A stretch of DNA of 38,128 nt from Planctomycetota bacterium (GTDB lineage: Bacteria; Planctomycetota; PUPC01; JACPCR01): assembly GCA_027625095.1 (NCBI GenBank), contig JAQBXN010000037.1, positions 22,501 to 60,628 of the forward strand, read 5' to 3'. Made by a program: the position numbers and the translations under genes. Position 1 is the stretch's first letter. The number at the start of each line of letters is the position of its first letter. The notes under the pieces are model-generated. The model did no database searches and was not told where the DNA came from. It saw nothing but the letters and a program-made list of their open reading frames with translations. Shown here piece after piece: positions 1-8,400 of the stretch.

Positions 1-628
1 CAGCGGTCGTGAACTTAGCCGGCTCTCCCTCAAAACCGCTCATGCCTTTGTCTCCTCCTCCGCCCATGAGCTTTAGCCCGACCCAGGCGAACAATGCAAT
101 TAGCCCCATAGTCACCACGAAAGACCCAATGGTTTTCTGAAGAGTGACCTGCTTCCGCGCTTTAATCTCGGCCGTCCGCCTCTGGAGACGTTCACGCGGG
201 GTTAGTTCAGCCTCATCTGTCTCCTCATCCTCTTCCTCCTCCACTTCTCCTTCAACGGCGCCGTCTTCCTCCTCTTCCTCCCCCTCCTCATCTTCTTCTT
301 CCTCGCCGCCGTCTTCTTCTTCCTCCCCCTCATCTTCTTCTTCCTCGCCGCCGTCCCCCTCTTCTTCTTCCTCATCCCCTTCTTCTTCTTCTTCCTCCTC
401 TTCTTCCTCGTCCCCTTCTTCTTCTTCCTCCTCCTCCTCCTCCTCCTCTTCTTCTGCTGCGGCCCCCTGCTCTTGCTGTTCTTCCTCGTTTTCCGGTTGT
501 TCAACTTCCACTGCCTCTTCTTCCCCATTCGCTTCCTCTACTTCTTCAGCTTCCTCTACTTCTTCGGCATCCTCCGCCTCTTCGACTTCTTCAGCTTCTT
601 CGTCGTCCTTTTTCATGTCGTCGCTCAT
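1..628 (-). CDS. Acidic low-complexity single-pass membrane protein (C-terminus cut by window edge)
   Basis: Reading the minus strand from the ATG at 628 gives an open frame of 209 codons that runs off the window. It begins MSDDMKKDDEEAEEVEEAED. A GGAGG Shine-Dalgarno sits 6 bases upstream of the ATG. Residues about 5-145 are almost entirely Glu, Asp, Gly and Ala, encoded by GAR-type triplets. A basic stretch follows (TPRERLQRRTAEIKARKQ), then one hydrophobic helix (about 167-187, GSFVVTMGLIALFAWVGLKL) and a Gly-rich start of an outer segment. The basic flank before the helix suggests the acidic head is cytoplasmic and the missing C-terminus is outside. I recognise no family; function unknown. 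The plus-strand Ser-rich frame over the same bases is its antisense shadow. The Glu tract could vary in length by slippage. Confidence 0.75.
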   Translation of the reverse strand, partial: MSDDMKKDDEEAEEVEEAEDAEEVEEAEEVEEANGEEEAVEVEQPENEEEQQEQGAAAEEEEEEEEEEEEEGDEEEEEEEEEEGDEEEEEGDGGEEEEDEGEEEEDGGEEEEDEEGEEEEEDGAVEGEVEEEEDEETDEAELTPRERLQRRTAEIKARKQVTLQKTIGSFVVTMGLIALFAWVGLKLMGGGGDKGMSGFEGEPAKFTTA

Positions 629-828
629 GTAGAACCTCCGGATGGATCTGGACAGGATAATTAGGGCGATACCCACTACTCACGTAGAGTCAACTTATAC
701 TGAAGCATCTCCCGAATCACCAGTCAACCTAAGAAAATCATGAGTGCTGATCCCTTGCATTTCAAGCTACAGCCTTTCTAATGAAGGTGCTTTCACAACA
801 CTCACACCCCAATCCGCCACACTCGACC

Positions 829-3099
829 ATGAATCTGACACTGTTGAAACTGTCAATCGCCCTCCTTCTTTTATGCATTACACGACCTCTACTAGCTCAG
901 ACCAATTTCGAAGTTCGACAAATCAAGCCCGGCGGGAAGACCCACTTATTTGATAGTAAGCAATTTCAGGTAGGTACAGATGCCTTGATGACCAGGGAAG
1001 ATATCTCCTGGATGGATGTGATGGGTAATGGTGGGGAATATAGCCTTCGCATTCGGCTGAGTTCCTCTGCGACTCGAGTTTTTGCATCGGTCAGAGAACG
1101 AGAGCCGCAGGCTCAAGTTGTTGCCATATTTCAGGGAAGCATCCTTGGGCTACCGGTACCAGTTCCTGCCGGGGACAGCCTCTATCTTCCCGGGCCGTTC
1201 AAGAAATCCGAGGCGCGCACATATGCAGCGCGGTTGGTGCCCAGCATTGAAGGCAAGGTCAGCGGCCTGCTTGCGATTAACGCCTACCCGCTGGTGTTTT
1301 TTGTGCAGTTGAAAAATGCGCCCATGCTGCCTTACCCAAATACGGTTTTTTATCTTAATAATGAGCTTTCAATGAAATACGCCCCTCTGGCCACGTTTGA
1401 TGCGACCAGCGATCACGTGGACCGCGATTTCGATGCTTCCAATTTCGTCAACTCCACCAAACCTGGACTCCTCTTTGTCGAGGCACGAGTCACCGCCGTA
1501 CCATCCCGTCTTCAGGGCGACGAATCACCAACCAATCATCTTCGGTACCTCATTGAAGATATGGAGATCACCGGTGCTCTCTCTAAATCGAAGGCGTGGA
1601 TTGAGAAATACGCCCAGACGGAAGCGCAGCTCGACAGTCTGGAGAATCTCGTTGACTCCCTCCCCAGCGCCGGCCGCCGCGAAGCGATTGTCAGTCAATC
1701 CAGCGCCATCGGAAAAGCTGTCGAAGGCCTCAAGGCCAGTTCTCCAGCCAGCGAGCATGTAGCAGCGCTTCGGGAGGTAGAGAAGTTTGTCTACGCTCCA
1801 AAGGACGACTGGTTCGATGGCCGCGACATCGCCGTTCGAGCCCACTCGCTGCTCGATAGAGTTGGGCTGACCAGCGCGTTTCGATTCGGCTTCACCCTTC
1901 CTCGAATCGATTACACAACCGCCTTCCATCGCCACACAAGCCTGAACTCGTTCCTGCGAGAGGTCAATGCCGTAGTCGGTGCCTATGAAAGCAACCCAGG
2001 TATCGTGGACCTCACCACTGGAACCGTAACTCTTCACGACATTCGCGGCACCTGGAAGGAACAGGATTTCACCGCAGCCAAGAAAGCTGATACTGATGCC
2101 CGGGTCAAGATTGTCCAGAATCAATCTGCAGCCGCGCTGAAGGCGAATGCAGCGGCGCAGAAACACCTCACTGACCAGGGCATTTCTGCACGCCCTTTAA
2201 GTGATGAAGAGCGTTGGAATCACCTCTTGACTCGAGGCGTCAGCATCGAGTCAGTCACGGCTGAAGGGAAAGCCGCCGCTGCGGGTATCCAGGCGGGAGA
2301 CATTATCATGCAGGTGTTCAAGAGTGATTCGCCACAGGATGCAGATCGATTTCCGCTTACTGCCGTACAACTCGGCGAGGCTCTTCAAGCCAAACAGCAG
2401 ATACAACAGACCGAAGCAACTCTTTCAGTTTTGCGAGGTGATCTGACCCTCTCAACCAAACTCACCATTCCGCAGGCCGCCGGCTGGTCGGTTGCAAAGA
2501 GCATTCAGCATCTCGCGGTCATCGTTACTACAGACAAGAATAAGTACATGATGGGCGAGCCAATCATCTTCACGGTTCGCTTTTTTAACAAGGGCGAGGA
2601 GGATTTCGAACTCTCCGGCGACCAGCTCAAACGCAACATCGGCGTCGCGTTTCAGCGTAAATCAACCGAGCTCTTTCCATTGAAAGAAGTCATCGGCGAG
2701 GCCAAAGAACTCAAGATACCTGCGGGGAATCAGGTTCGATTCAAATATGTCTGTTTCACACGCGTCACTCCCGGCGCCACGCGAGTCTCACTTCAAGTTC
2801 CATTTGCCAACTATTTTGACGAAAAGAGTCTCGACAAAGAGGCGGTCAACAGCCGCCCGCTTGCCATCACCATCGACCGCAATCCCTGGGTGCGCGGGAA
2901 CTCTGACTGGCGCACCCTGGAATACGCTGCTCTGGTCTACGCCCTCGATAATAGTGATAAAGACATCGTGGCCGCCGCTGAGGCACGCCTCGGCCATCTC
3001 GGCGCCGAAGCCGGCCGCGCCATCACCAATCTCAAATCGGACCGCACTCTCGGCAAGAATGTGGACAAGGCGTTAGAACTGATTGGAAAGAAAAGATAG
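829..3099 (+). CDS. Exported PDZ-domain protein of unknown function
   Basis: 756 residues from the ATG at 829. This start is chosen over the in-frame ATG at 781 because it puts a clean signal peptide at the N-terminus (MNLTLLKLSIALLLLCITRP, cleavage near LLAQ-TN). The middle (about 220-330) is helical and charged. A PDZ domain lies at about 460-550, with the typical pattern of a hydrophobic beta strand, then AAAAGIQAGDIIMQV and a closing helix with a QLGEAL sequence. It is followed by a beta-sandwich-like stretch from about 565 (DKNKYMMGEPIIFTVRFFNKGEEDF), resembling macroglobulin or Ig-like modules. The C-terminus is Ala-rich and helical, possibly HEAT-like. There is no protease catalytic triad, so it is probably a periplasmic scaffold or substrate-binding protein rather than an HtrA enzyme. 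It is divergent from the acidic membrane protein and convergent with the following dehydrogenase. Confidence 0.8.
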   Translation: MNLTLLKLSIALLLLCITRPLLAQTNFEVRQIKPGGKTHLFDSKQFQVGTDALMTREDISWMDVMGNGGEYSLRIRLSSSATRVFASVREREPQAQVVAIFQGSILGLPVPVPAGDSLYLPGPFKKSEARTYAARLVPSIEGKVSGLLAINAYPLVFFVQLKNAPMLPYPNTVFYLNNELSMKYAPLATFDATSDHVDRDFDASNFVNSTKPGLLFVEARVTAVPSRLQGDESPTNHLRYLIEDMEITGALSKSKAWIEKYAQTEAQLDSLENLVDSLPSAGRREAIVSQSSAIGKAVEGLKASSPASEHVAALREVEKFVYAPKDDWFDGRDIAVRAHSLLDRVGLTSAFRFGFTLPRIDYTTAFHRHTSLNSFLREVNAVVGAYESNPGIVDLTTGTVTLHDIRGTWKEQDFTAAKKADTDARVKIVQNQSAAALKANAAAQKHLTDQGISARPLSDEERWNHLLTRGVSIESVTAEGKAAAAGIQAGDIIMQVFKSDSPQDADRFPLTAVQLGEALQAKQQIQQTEATLSVLRGDLTLSTKLTIPQAAGWSVAKSIQHLAVIVTTDKNKYMMGEPIIFTVRFFNKGEEDFELSGDQLKRNIGVAFQRKSTELFPLKEVIGEAKELKIPAGNQVRFKYVCFTRVTPGATRVSLQVPFANYFDEKSLDKEAVNSRPLAITIDRNPWVRGNSDWRTLEYAALVYALDNSDKDIVAAAEARLGHLGAEAGRAITNLKSDRTLGKNVDKALELIGKKR

Positions 3100-3134
3100 A
3101 GAGCGAGCATTGAGAGTGTGGAATCCCACCCCAG

Positions 3135-4172
3135 TTAACCTTCCGCATAAACCTCCACCTCTCCCCCGCCAAAGGCGCTGTTGTAAACGGCTTCGCCGAA
3201 TTTCAGGGAGTGATAGCTGTCCCAGAGATCCGGGCCACCTTCGGTCTGGCCGATGCACTTTTGGGCAAAGTGTTCGACCTCACCTTCGTAACCGAGGATT
3301 TTTTTCATAAGGTTGAGGCCGGTCCAGGATGGGTCGTATGAATGCACGTAGCGGCCTGTGTGCGGCGTGGACTTCAAAAAATCTGCGGGTGCTTGCCACG
3401 ACAACTTGATCATATCTTCACAGCAAATGTTGCTTTCGAATCCGACGAGTTCGAGGCGTTCGTGGATGTCGCGGAACCCAGATTTGTGTTCGAGAGCGTT
3501 CAGGTCCATCAGGCCGACAATGCCGTTCTCGAATTTCACATTCACTGTGTAGGCGAACTGGGTCGGGGTCGCTTCACGATAAAAGGCGTGCACAGTTTTC
3601 GGGTTACCACCAAAGAATCGAACAAGATCAAAAATGTGGCAGAGCTGCCCGATGAGCATCGCACGTTTGGCGGAATCGATTCCCCAGATTTGGGGATATG
3701 GGCCTTGGCCGAACTTCACTTTCACCATGTGCAGTTCACCGAATTCCTCTTTGGCGATAATCTCTTTCGCCTGGGTGTAGACCGCGGCGAAACGTTTCAT
3801 GAATCCGACTTGCCCCCAGGTGTTGTTGGCCTCAGCGATTTCGGCGAGTTCTTTGGCTTCGGCGGAAGTGTTCGCAGATGGCTTTTCGACGTAAACTGGA
3901 ATGCCGCGCTCGAGTACCGAGGGAGCAAGTTCATATTGTTGAGGAGCTGGGCCGATGCAGAAGACGCCGTCGAGTTTTTCCTTGTCGAGCATCTCGAAAC
4001 GATCCGTATAGACCCGCTGCGCGCCGAAATTCCTGGCGTTGCGATTGGCCTTTTCTTCATCGATATCGCAGATGGCGACAAGATCAATAATCGGAAGCCG
4101 ACAGATGTTTGGATAGATGGAGCCTGTTGCGAATCCTCCAGCCCCAATGAAACCGATTCTTGCTCTTTCCAT
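3135..4172 (-). CDS. Gfo/Idh/MocA family NAD(P)-dependent oxidoreductase
   Basis: 345 residues from the ATG at 4172; the frame is open 36 codons further up, but the Rossmann strand starts right at MERARIGFIGAGGFATG, so the shorter start is preferred. The dinucleotide-binding fingerprint GAGGFATG (about 10-17) and the acidic end of the second strand (ICDIDEEKA) are typical of the family. EKP (96-98) carries the catalytic-site lysine, and the downstream H-x-x-D pair (CHIFDLVRFFGG, about 178-188) matches the usual catalytic His region. Such enzymes oxidise or reduce cyclic polyols and sugars such as myo-inositol or glucose derivatives in the cytoplasm; the substrate cannot be told from sequence. 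It stands alone, convergent to the PDZ gene and divergent from the ABC cluster by about 95 bases. Confidence 0.92.
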   Translation of the reverse strand: MERARIGFIGAGGFATGSIYPNICRLPIIDLVAICDIDEEKANRNARNFGAQRVYTDRFEMLDKEKLDGVFCIGPAPQQYELAPSVLERGIPVYVEKPSANTSAEAKELAEIAEANNTWGQVGFMKRFAAVYTQAKEIIAKEEFGELHMVKVKFGQGPYPQIWGIDSAKRAMLIGQLCHIFDLVRFFGGNPKTVHAFYREATPTQFAYTVNVKFENGIVGLMDLNALEHKSGFRDIHERLELVGFESNICCEDMIKLSWQAPADFLKSTPHTGRYVHSYDPSWTGLNLMKKILGYEGEVEHFAQKCIGQTEGGPDLWDSYHSLKFGEAVYNSAFGGGEVEVYAEG

Positions 4173-4267
4173 TGTGTGTTCTCTGTAATAGTGTTGCGAA
4201 TAATAGAGAGCCGTGTAAGTTGCCGCGCCTGCGCAACTGACCCAAATAGTATCCGGTTCAACGGAAA

Positions 4268-5101
4268 ATGTCAGGTGCAATCAGCGGGCCTGACAGTTCT
4301 CCCAAACCAGCCCAAACATTCATGTCAGCGACAGCCACGGCTGAAGCCGAATCAACGTCGAACGAAACTAAAGACATTGTCATCCGCGCCATCGATGTCA
4401 AGCGCTATTATGGCGAGGGTGATGCGGCCACCAAAGCGCTCGATGGGGTCACCCTGAACGTTTTCCGCGGCGAGTATCTTTCTATCATGGGACCTTCCGG
4501 GTCCGGCAAGTCGACTCTGTTCAACATGATTGGAGGAATCGATTCGCCAACGGCGGGAATGGTTTTCATCGACGAAATCGACGTGGCCCAGCTCGACTCT
4601 TACGAGCTTTCATGGATGCGCTGCCACAAGATCGGATACATCTTTCAGTCCTACAACATTCTGCCGGTCTTGACCGCGTTGGAGAATGTCTCTCTGCCGA
4701 TGCTGTTCGCCGGTCTGACTCCTGACGAAGCCAGGGAAAAGGGAGCGGCTATCCTGACCAAGGTGGGTCTTGGTGACCGCCTGTTTCACCGGCCGTACGA
4801 ATTGTCCGGGGGCCAACAGCAACGCGTGGCTGTAGCCCGGGCGATTGCGAATGATCCGGTCATCATTCTTGCGGACGAACCCACTGCAAACCTCGACATT
4901 CATACCGGCAAAGAAATTATCGAACTCTTGTTGAAACTTAAAGAGGAGGACGGGGTAACCATCATTTCCGCCACGCACGACATGAAAATGTTGAGCGTCT
5001 CCGACCGCATTCTCTGGATCCGTGACGGCCAGGTTCTGCGTCTGGAAAATCGAGAGGACATTGATATTCAAGTCGGTCACATCGGCGAGGAGGAAGCTTG
5101 A
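4268..5101 (+). CDS. ABC transporter ATPase, LolD/MacB type (first of two)
   Basis: 277 residues with every ABC ATPase motif: Walker [10 protein letters not shown] (75-83), Q-loop in IFQSYN (Gln127), signature LSGGQQQR (179-186), Walker [10 protein letters not shown] (198-206) and H-loop SATHD (His237). The compact single-domain form and its pairing with FtsX permeases place it in the LolD/MacB/FtsE group, which drives mechanotransmission or lipoprotein and efflux work rather than solute import. The first ~35 residues are a Ser/Ala/Glu-rich extension; another in-frame ATG at 4322 would shorten it. I keep 4268 because a GGA lies just upstream. It is the first gene of the cluster, and the PqqD-like gene starts 3 bases after its stop. 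It shares the run [10 protein letters not shown] with the second ATPase at 16511, so the two look like an internal duplication. Confidence 0.93.
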   Translation: MSGAISGPDSSPKPAQTFMSATATAEAESTSNETKDIVIRAIDVKRYYGEGDAATKALDGVTLNVFRGEYLSIMGPSGSGKSTLFNMIGGIDSPTAGMVFIDEIDVAQLDSYELSWMRCHKIGYIFQSYNILPVLTALENVSLPMLFAGLTPDEAREKGAAILTKVGLGDRLFHRPYELSGGQQQRVAVARAIANDPVIILADEPTANLDIHTGKEIIELLLKLKEEDGVTIISATHDMKMLSVSDRILWIRDGQVLRLENREDIDIQVGHIGEEEA

Positions 5102-5104
5102 GCT

Positions 5105-5482
5105 GTGGGCATTTTTTCTAAACGCAAACCACGGGATCTTGATCGCAGAATGGCACTGCAAGGCGTACCCACTCTGAATGAAGACGCTACACTCGTCCCC
5201 GATGACGAAAACGAGACCGTAGCCGTGAGACTGAAAGTGCCTCGTGGTGGAGGGCTGTTCGAACGGTTCCGTCCACCCATTGTTGAGAAGAAATTCGAAC
5301 TCGACGAACTGGGGGCCTTTATCATTAAACAGATAGATGGCAAAAAGAGCGCTAAGGATCTCATTGACAATTTCGAAAGGCATTTCCGCGTCAATCGACG
5401 GGAATCGGAGTTGGGTGTGGTGTCGTTCCTGAAGCTCCTGAATCAACGAAGGATCATCTTAATCGTGGAGGGCGAGAGATGA
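5105..5482 (+). CDS. PqqD-like small protein
   Basis: 125 residues, GTG start 3 bases after the ATPase stop, with GAGGAGG about 12 bases upstream. Residues about 60-125 fit the PqqD-like fold: ELDELGAFIIKQIDGKKSAK, followed by a helix (DLIDNFERHF), an acidic turn and a second helix ending LLNQRRIILIV. PqqD-like domains are winged-helix peptide chaperones that present a precursor peptide to radical SAM or other maturation enzymes (RRE-type recognition). The N-terminal 60 residues are an extra basic and acidic extension not seen in classical PqqD. No radical SAM gene or precursor peptide is recognisable in the window. Its stop overlaps the start of the giant permease by ATGA, which suggests translational coupling and a stoichiometric role with the permease. 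The family call is by pattern; moderate confidence. Confidence 0.72.
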   Translation: MGIFSKRKPRDLDRRMALQGVPTLNEDATLVPDDENETVAVRLKVPRGGGLFERFRPPIVEKKFELDELGAFIIKQIDGKKSAKDLIDNFERHFRVNRRESELGVVSFLKLLNQRRIILIVEGER

Positions 5483-8400
5483 AAAGGGGCGACAAGGTGA
5501 CAAGGAGAAGAGGTGACAGGGTGGCGCGGAGCTGGAACACCTGGGCACGCCGGCGTCCCGCTGACTTCGCGACCGAAGGTCGCACCCGAAGCCAGCGGGA
5601 CGCCGGCGCACCCAGGAGGCTCCTGTCAGCTATATCCGCTTTAATTGGCTCCTTCCTACTCATCACCCTCCCCGCTTCCGCCCAAGACCCTATCCCTGAA
5701 CTTCGCGAGTTCCTCAACGTCTCGACTGCCCGCTACCCCGGTATGCCGGGCAATCTGGAACTCGAAGAAAAGGTTGCTCAGCGTTTCGCCGACAGCGGTT
5801 ATCAGAACGGCGCTATCCGATTCACCGCCCCGTCCTTCGTGCCGGGTAAGACTTCACTGAACCTCGGTAATGCGGAATCCGTAGAGCTCCATCCCATGCA
5901 CCCGACACTGTTTCGACCGGGTAATTTCAAACAGAAAGAATTCGATGCACCGCTCGTTTACCTCGGATGGGGCCTGCCTCGCGACCTCGACAAATTAAAG
6001 GGTGTCGAACTGAACGGCACGATTGCGGTGATGGATTTCCAGTGTGGCGATAACTGGCAGCGATTTCTTCGCTTTGGAATCCGCGGGTTCATCTTCATCG
6101 GCGCCGACAACTATTGGTATCAGGATGCCATCCTTAAGGTTTACAACACTGAAGTCTCGGTTCCGCGTTTCTTTATAGATAAAGTGGCCGGGGAAAAACT
6201 TCGAGAGGCCCTTGTTCAGGCGCAAGGCACTCTGGCCCACATCAAGGCCGAACCTTCTGTCTGGAAAAATGTAGAGCTGCGAGATCTCTGGGTGGTAATT
6301 CCAGGCGCGAACGAGGAGATGGAGAAGGACACGTTCGTATTCGTCGCCCCGATTGATGCCAACTGCATTGTGCCTTCGATGGCTCACGGAGCGCAGAACG
6401 GGACCAGCCTGTTCCTTCTGATGCGCATGCTTGATCACTTCAAAAAGAATCCCCCTGCCCGGTCGGTGATCCTTGCTGCCGTCAACGCGCATACCCACCA
6501 CTTTGTCGGCGAGCGCATGCTCTCCTGGCACCTGCTTGCACCCCAAACAATAATCGAGGAGGTGCGCAACATTCTCGCCAGCCGTATTCGGCAGCAGAAA
6601 ATGTTTAAGGAGCAGTTCTCACGCTTGCATTTCAAGCCCGAGACCCTCGATACAGACGACACGGTACTCGAAGAGTTTCGAACTCTCGAAGACACCTCCA
6701 CAGGGAAACGCGTTAAGGTAAAGGGCCCATTACAGGATGTAGCGCGCCGCAAATACAACAAGACGAAAACGGATCTCGCAGACCTTGTTTTGATGTCACT
6801 TCCCGAAGCTGAAAAGGAGAAGCGCACAGAAGAAATCAACATGCGAAAGGCCCAGTACCTCAAGGTACTCAAGCTCTTTAATAAAATCAGTCTCGTGGAA
6901 AAGTTGACCCTAAGAACGCTTATCGAAGATGACAGCAAGCTGCCTGCGAAAGTTCCAGACAGCCTGCATTCACTCGCCCTCCTGAAAAGTTACCTCTCCG
7001 AGGTTCAGCAGGAGTTCACGCTATGGAATGAACTCAATCTTCGTGACCTGCAAATCGATCAGGAAAATGGTGCCGTCAGAGATCTGGTTACCGGCAAATC
7101 TATCTCGATGGTCATCACTCTCGATTTGATGTGGCGAGGCAAAGGCGTTGGTTTCTGTTCGTATAATCGCCACGCACCCGGCGACTGGGCACGACAGTTC
7201 GGAACCTGGACCACCGAGGTTGCTCGGAAAATGGTCAACGGCGAGGCCGAGGTGGATGCAGCATCCGCAAATGAAAAGGACAAAGGCGAGACCGGCGAAG
7301 TCGAACAATACGGCCTCCTCTTCAACACGATGACGTCCTACGGGGGCTTGCCTGAGAATCACTATTTCGGGCTGGACCTCTTCTCTTCGATTCCATACTT
7401 TCAGGCGGCGCAGCAGACGCCTGCACTCAGTTTCCGCAGCGTATACACCGATGGAGGGAACGCGTTCACGCCCATCGACACCATCGGCAACCTGGATCAC
7501 AAAGCAGTCTCCGAAGGGCTGAATTTCCTTCCCGAATACTTTCGAGCAGTCCTGGCGCAAAAGGAACTGACCGATTCGACCGAACTCCCGAGACCGAGCG
7601 CCTCCTTTGCTTCTTGGAGCATCAACCTCGAAGCCCTCAAGAAAGACGAATTTTCTCCGAAGCCAACGCCTGACCTCAGGGTCTCTGACAGTGTCACCAT
7701 TCTCTATCCCAATCGGAAAGGCACCCTCATCGATCCGATTATCGCCGGGGATGTGACCAACATATATCTGTCCATGACCGACGATCGGGCAAGTACCTTC
7801 ATCTACGGCATTCGGGAAGGAACGAAGTACGGCGGGTTCGGGCCCATACCCAGCGCGGCATTTCAATTCGATGAGACCTTTACGCACGTCCTGCACACCG
7901 TAGATCGGGGAGCGATACAGGAAACGTTCAAATCCGATGTGTATGAGACTTCCAGCAAGATTCTCCCGATGTTCCGTGCGGAAGAATACCCCATTTATGA
8001 TCGTGCCGATCCCTCACTGGTCTCCGCGGGGACGATCATGATGTCCGCGATAAAACCTATAAGCGGGAGGCGAGATTCTTTGCCCCGGAAGCTGGGAGCT
8101 TCGGGCATCGGCACCGAATCGAAATCCACGCTGCCAACCACGTCTGGGCCGGCGGCAATTTATGTGGAATACAAAGATGTCGCGGAAAAGAGAGAGCCGT
8201 TGAAGTTGATGACTGCTCAGCAGATTCTGGCAATCAATGCTACTGAGAAAGAACCGGAGGGGATTGGATTCTCATCGCCGGAAGAACTCAGTCCAGACTT
8301 CATAGCCCAGGCCGTGGACGACATGGCCATCCTCAACAAGTATCGTGCGTCAAAGATGAGCGGCGTTACGAACAAGCTGATTGACGATTTTATAGCGGAG

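Noticed and set aside
144..632. Plus-strand Ser-rich frame of 162 residues
   Set aside because: It is the antisense of the Glu-rich minus-strand gene, starts at GTG without ribosome site, and the minus frame has a Shine-Dalgarno, a membrane helix and continues past the window edge.
3342..4457. Long plus-strand frame opposite the Gfo/Idh/MocA gene
   Set aside because: The minus strand encodes a clear Rossmann dehydrogenase; the plus frame has no family features and overlaps the ATPase start.
5105..5482. PQQ biosynthesis gene pqqD
   Set aside because: No pqqA, B, C or E is nearby and the protein has a long extra N-terminus; only the PqqD-like domain is claimed.
6272..6560. Active M28 zinc peptidase
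   Set aside because: Positions expected to bind the two zinc ions are replaced (PID, AQNG, NAHTHH), so only a degenerate fold is claimed.
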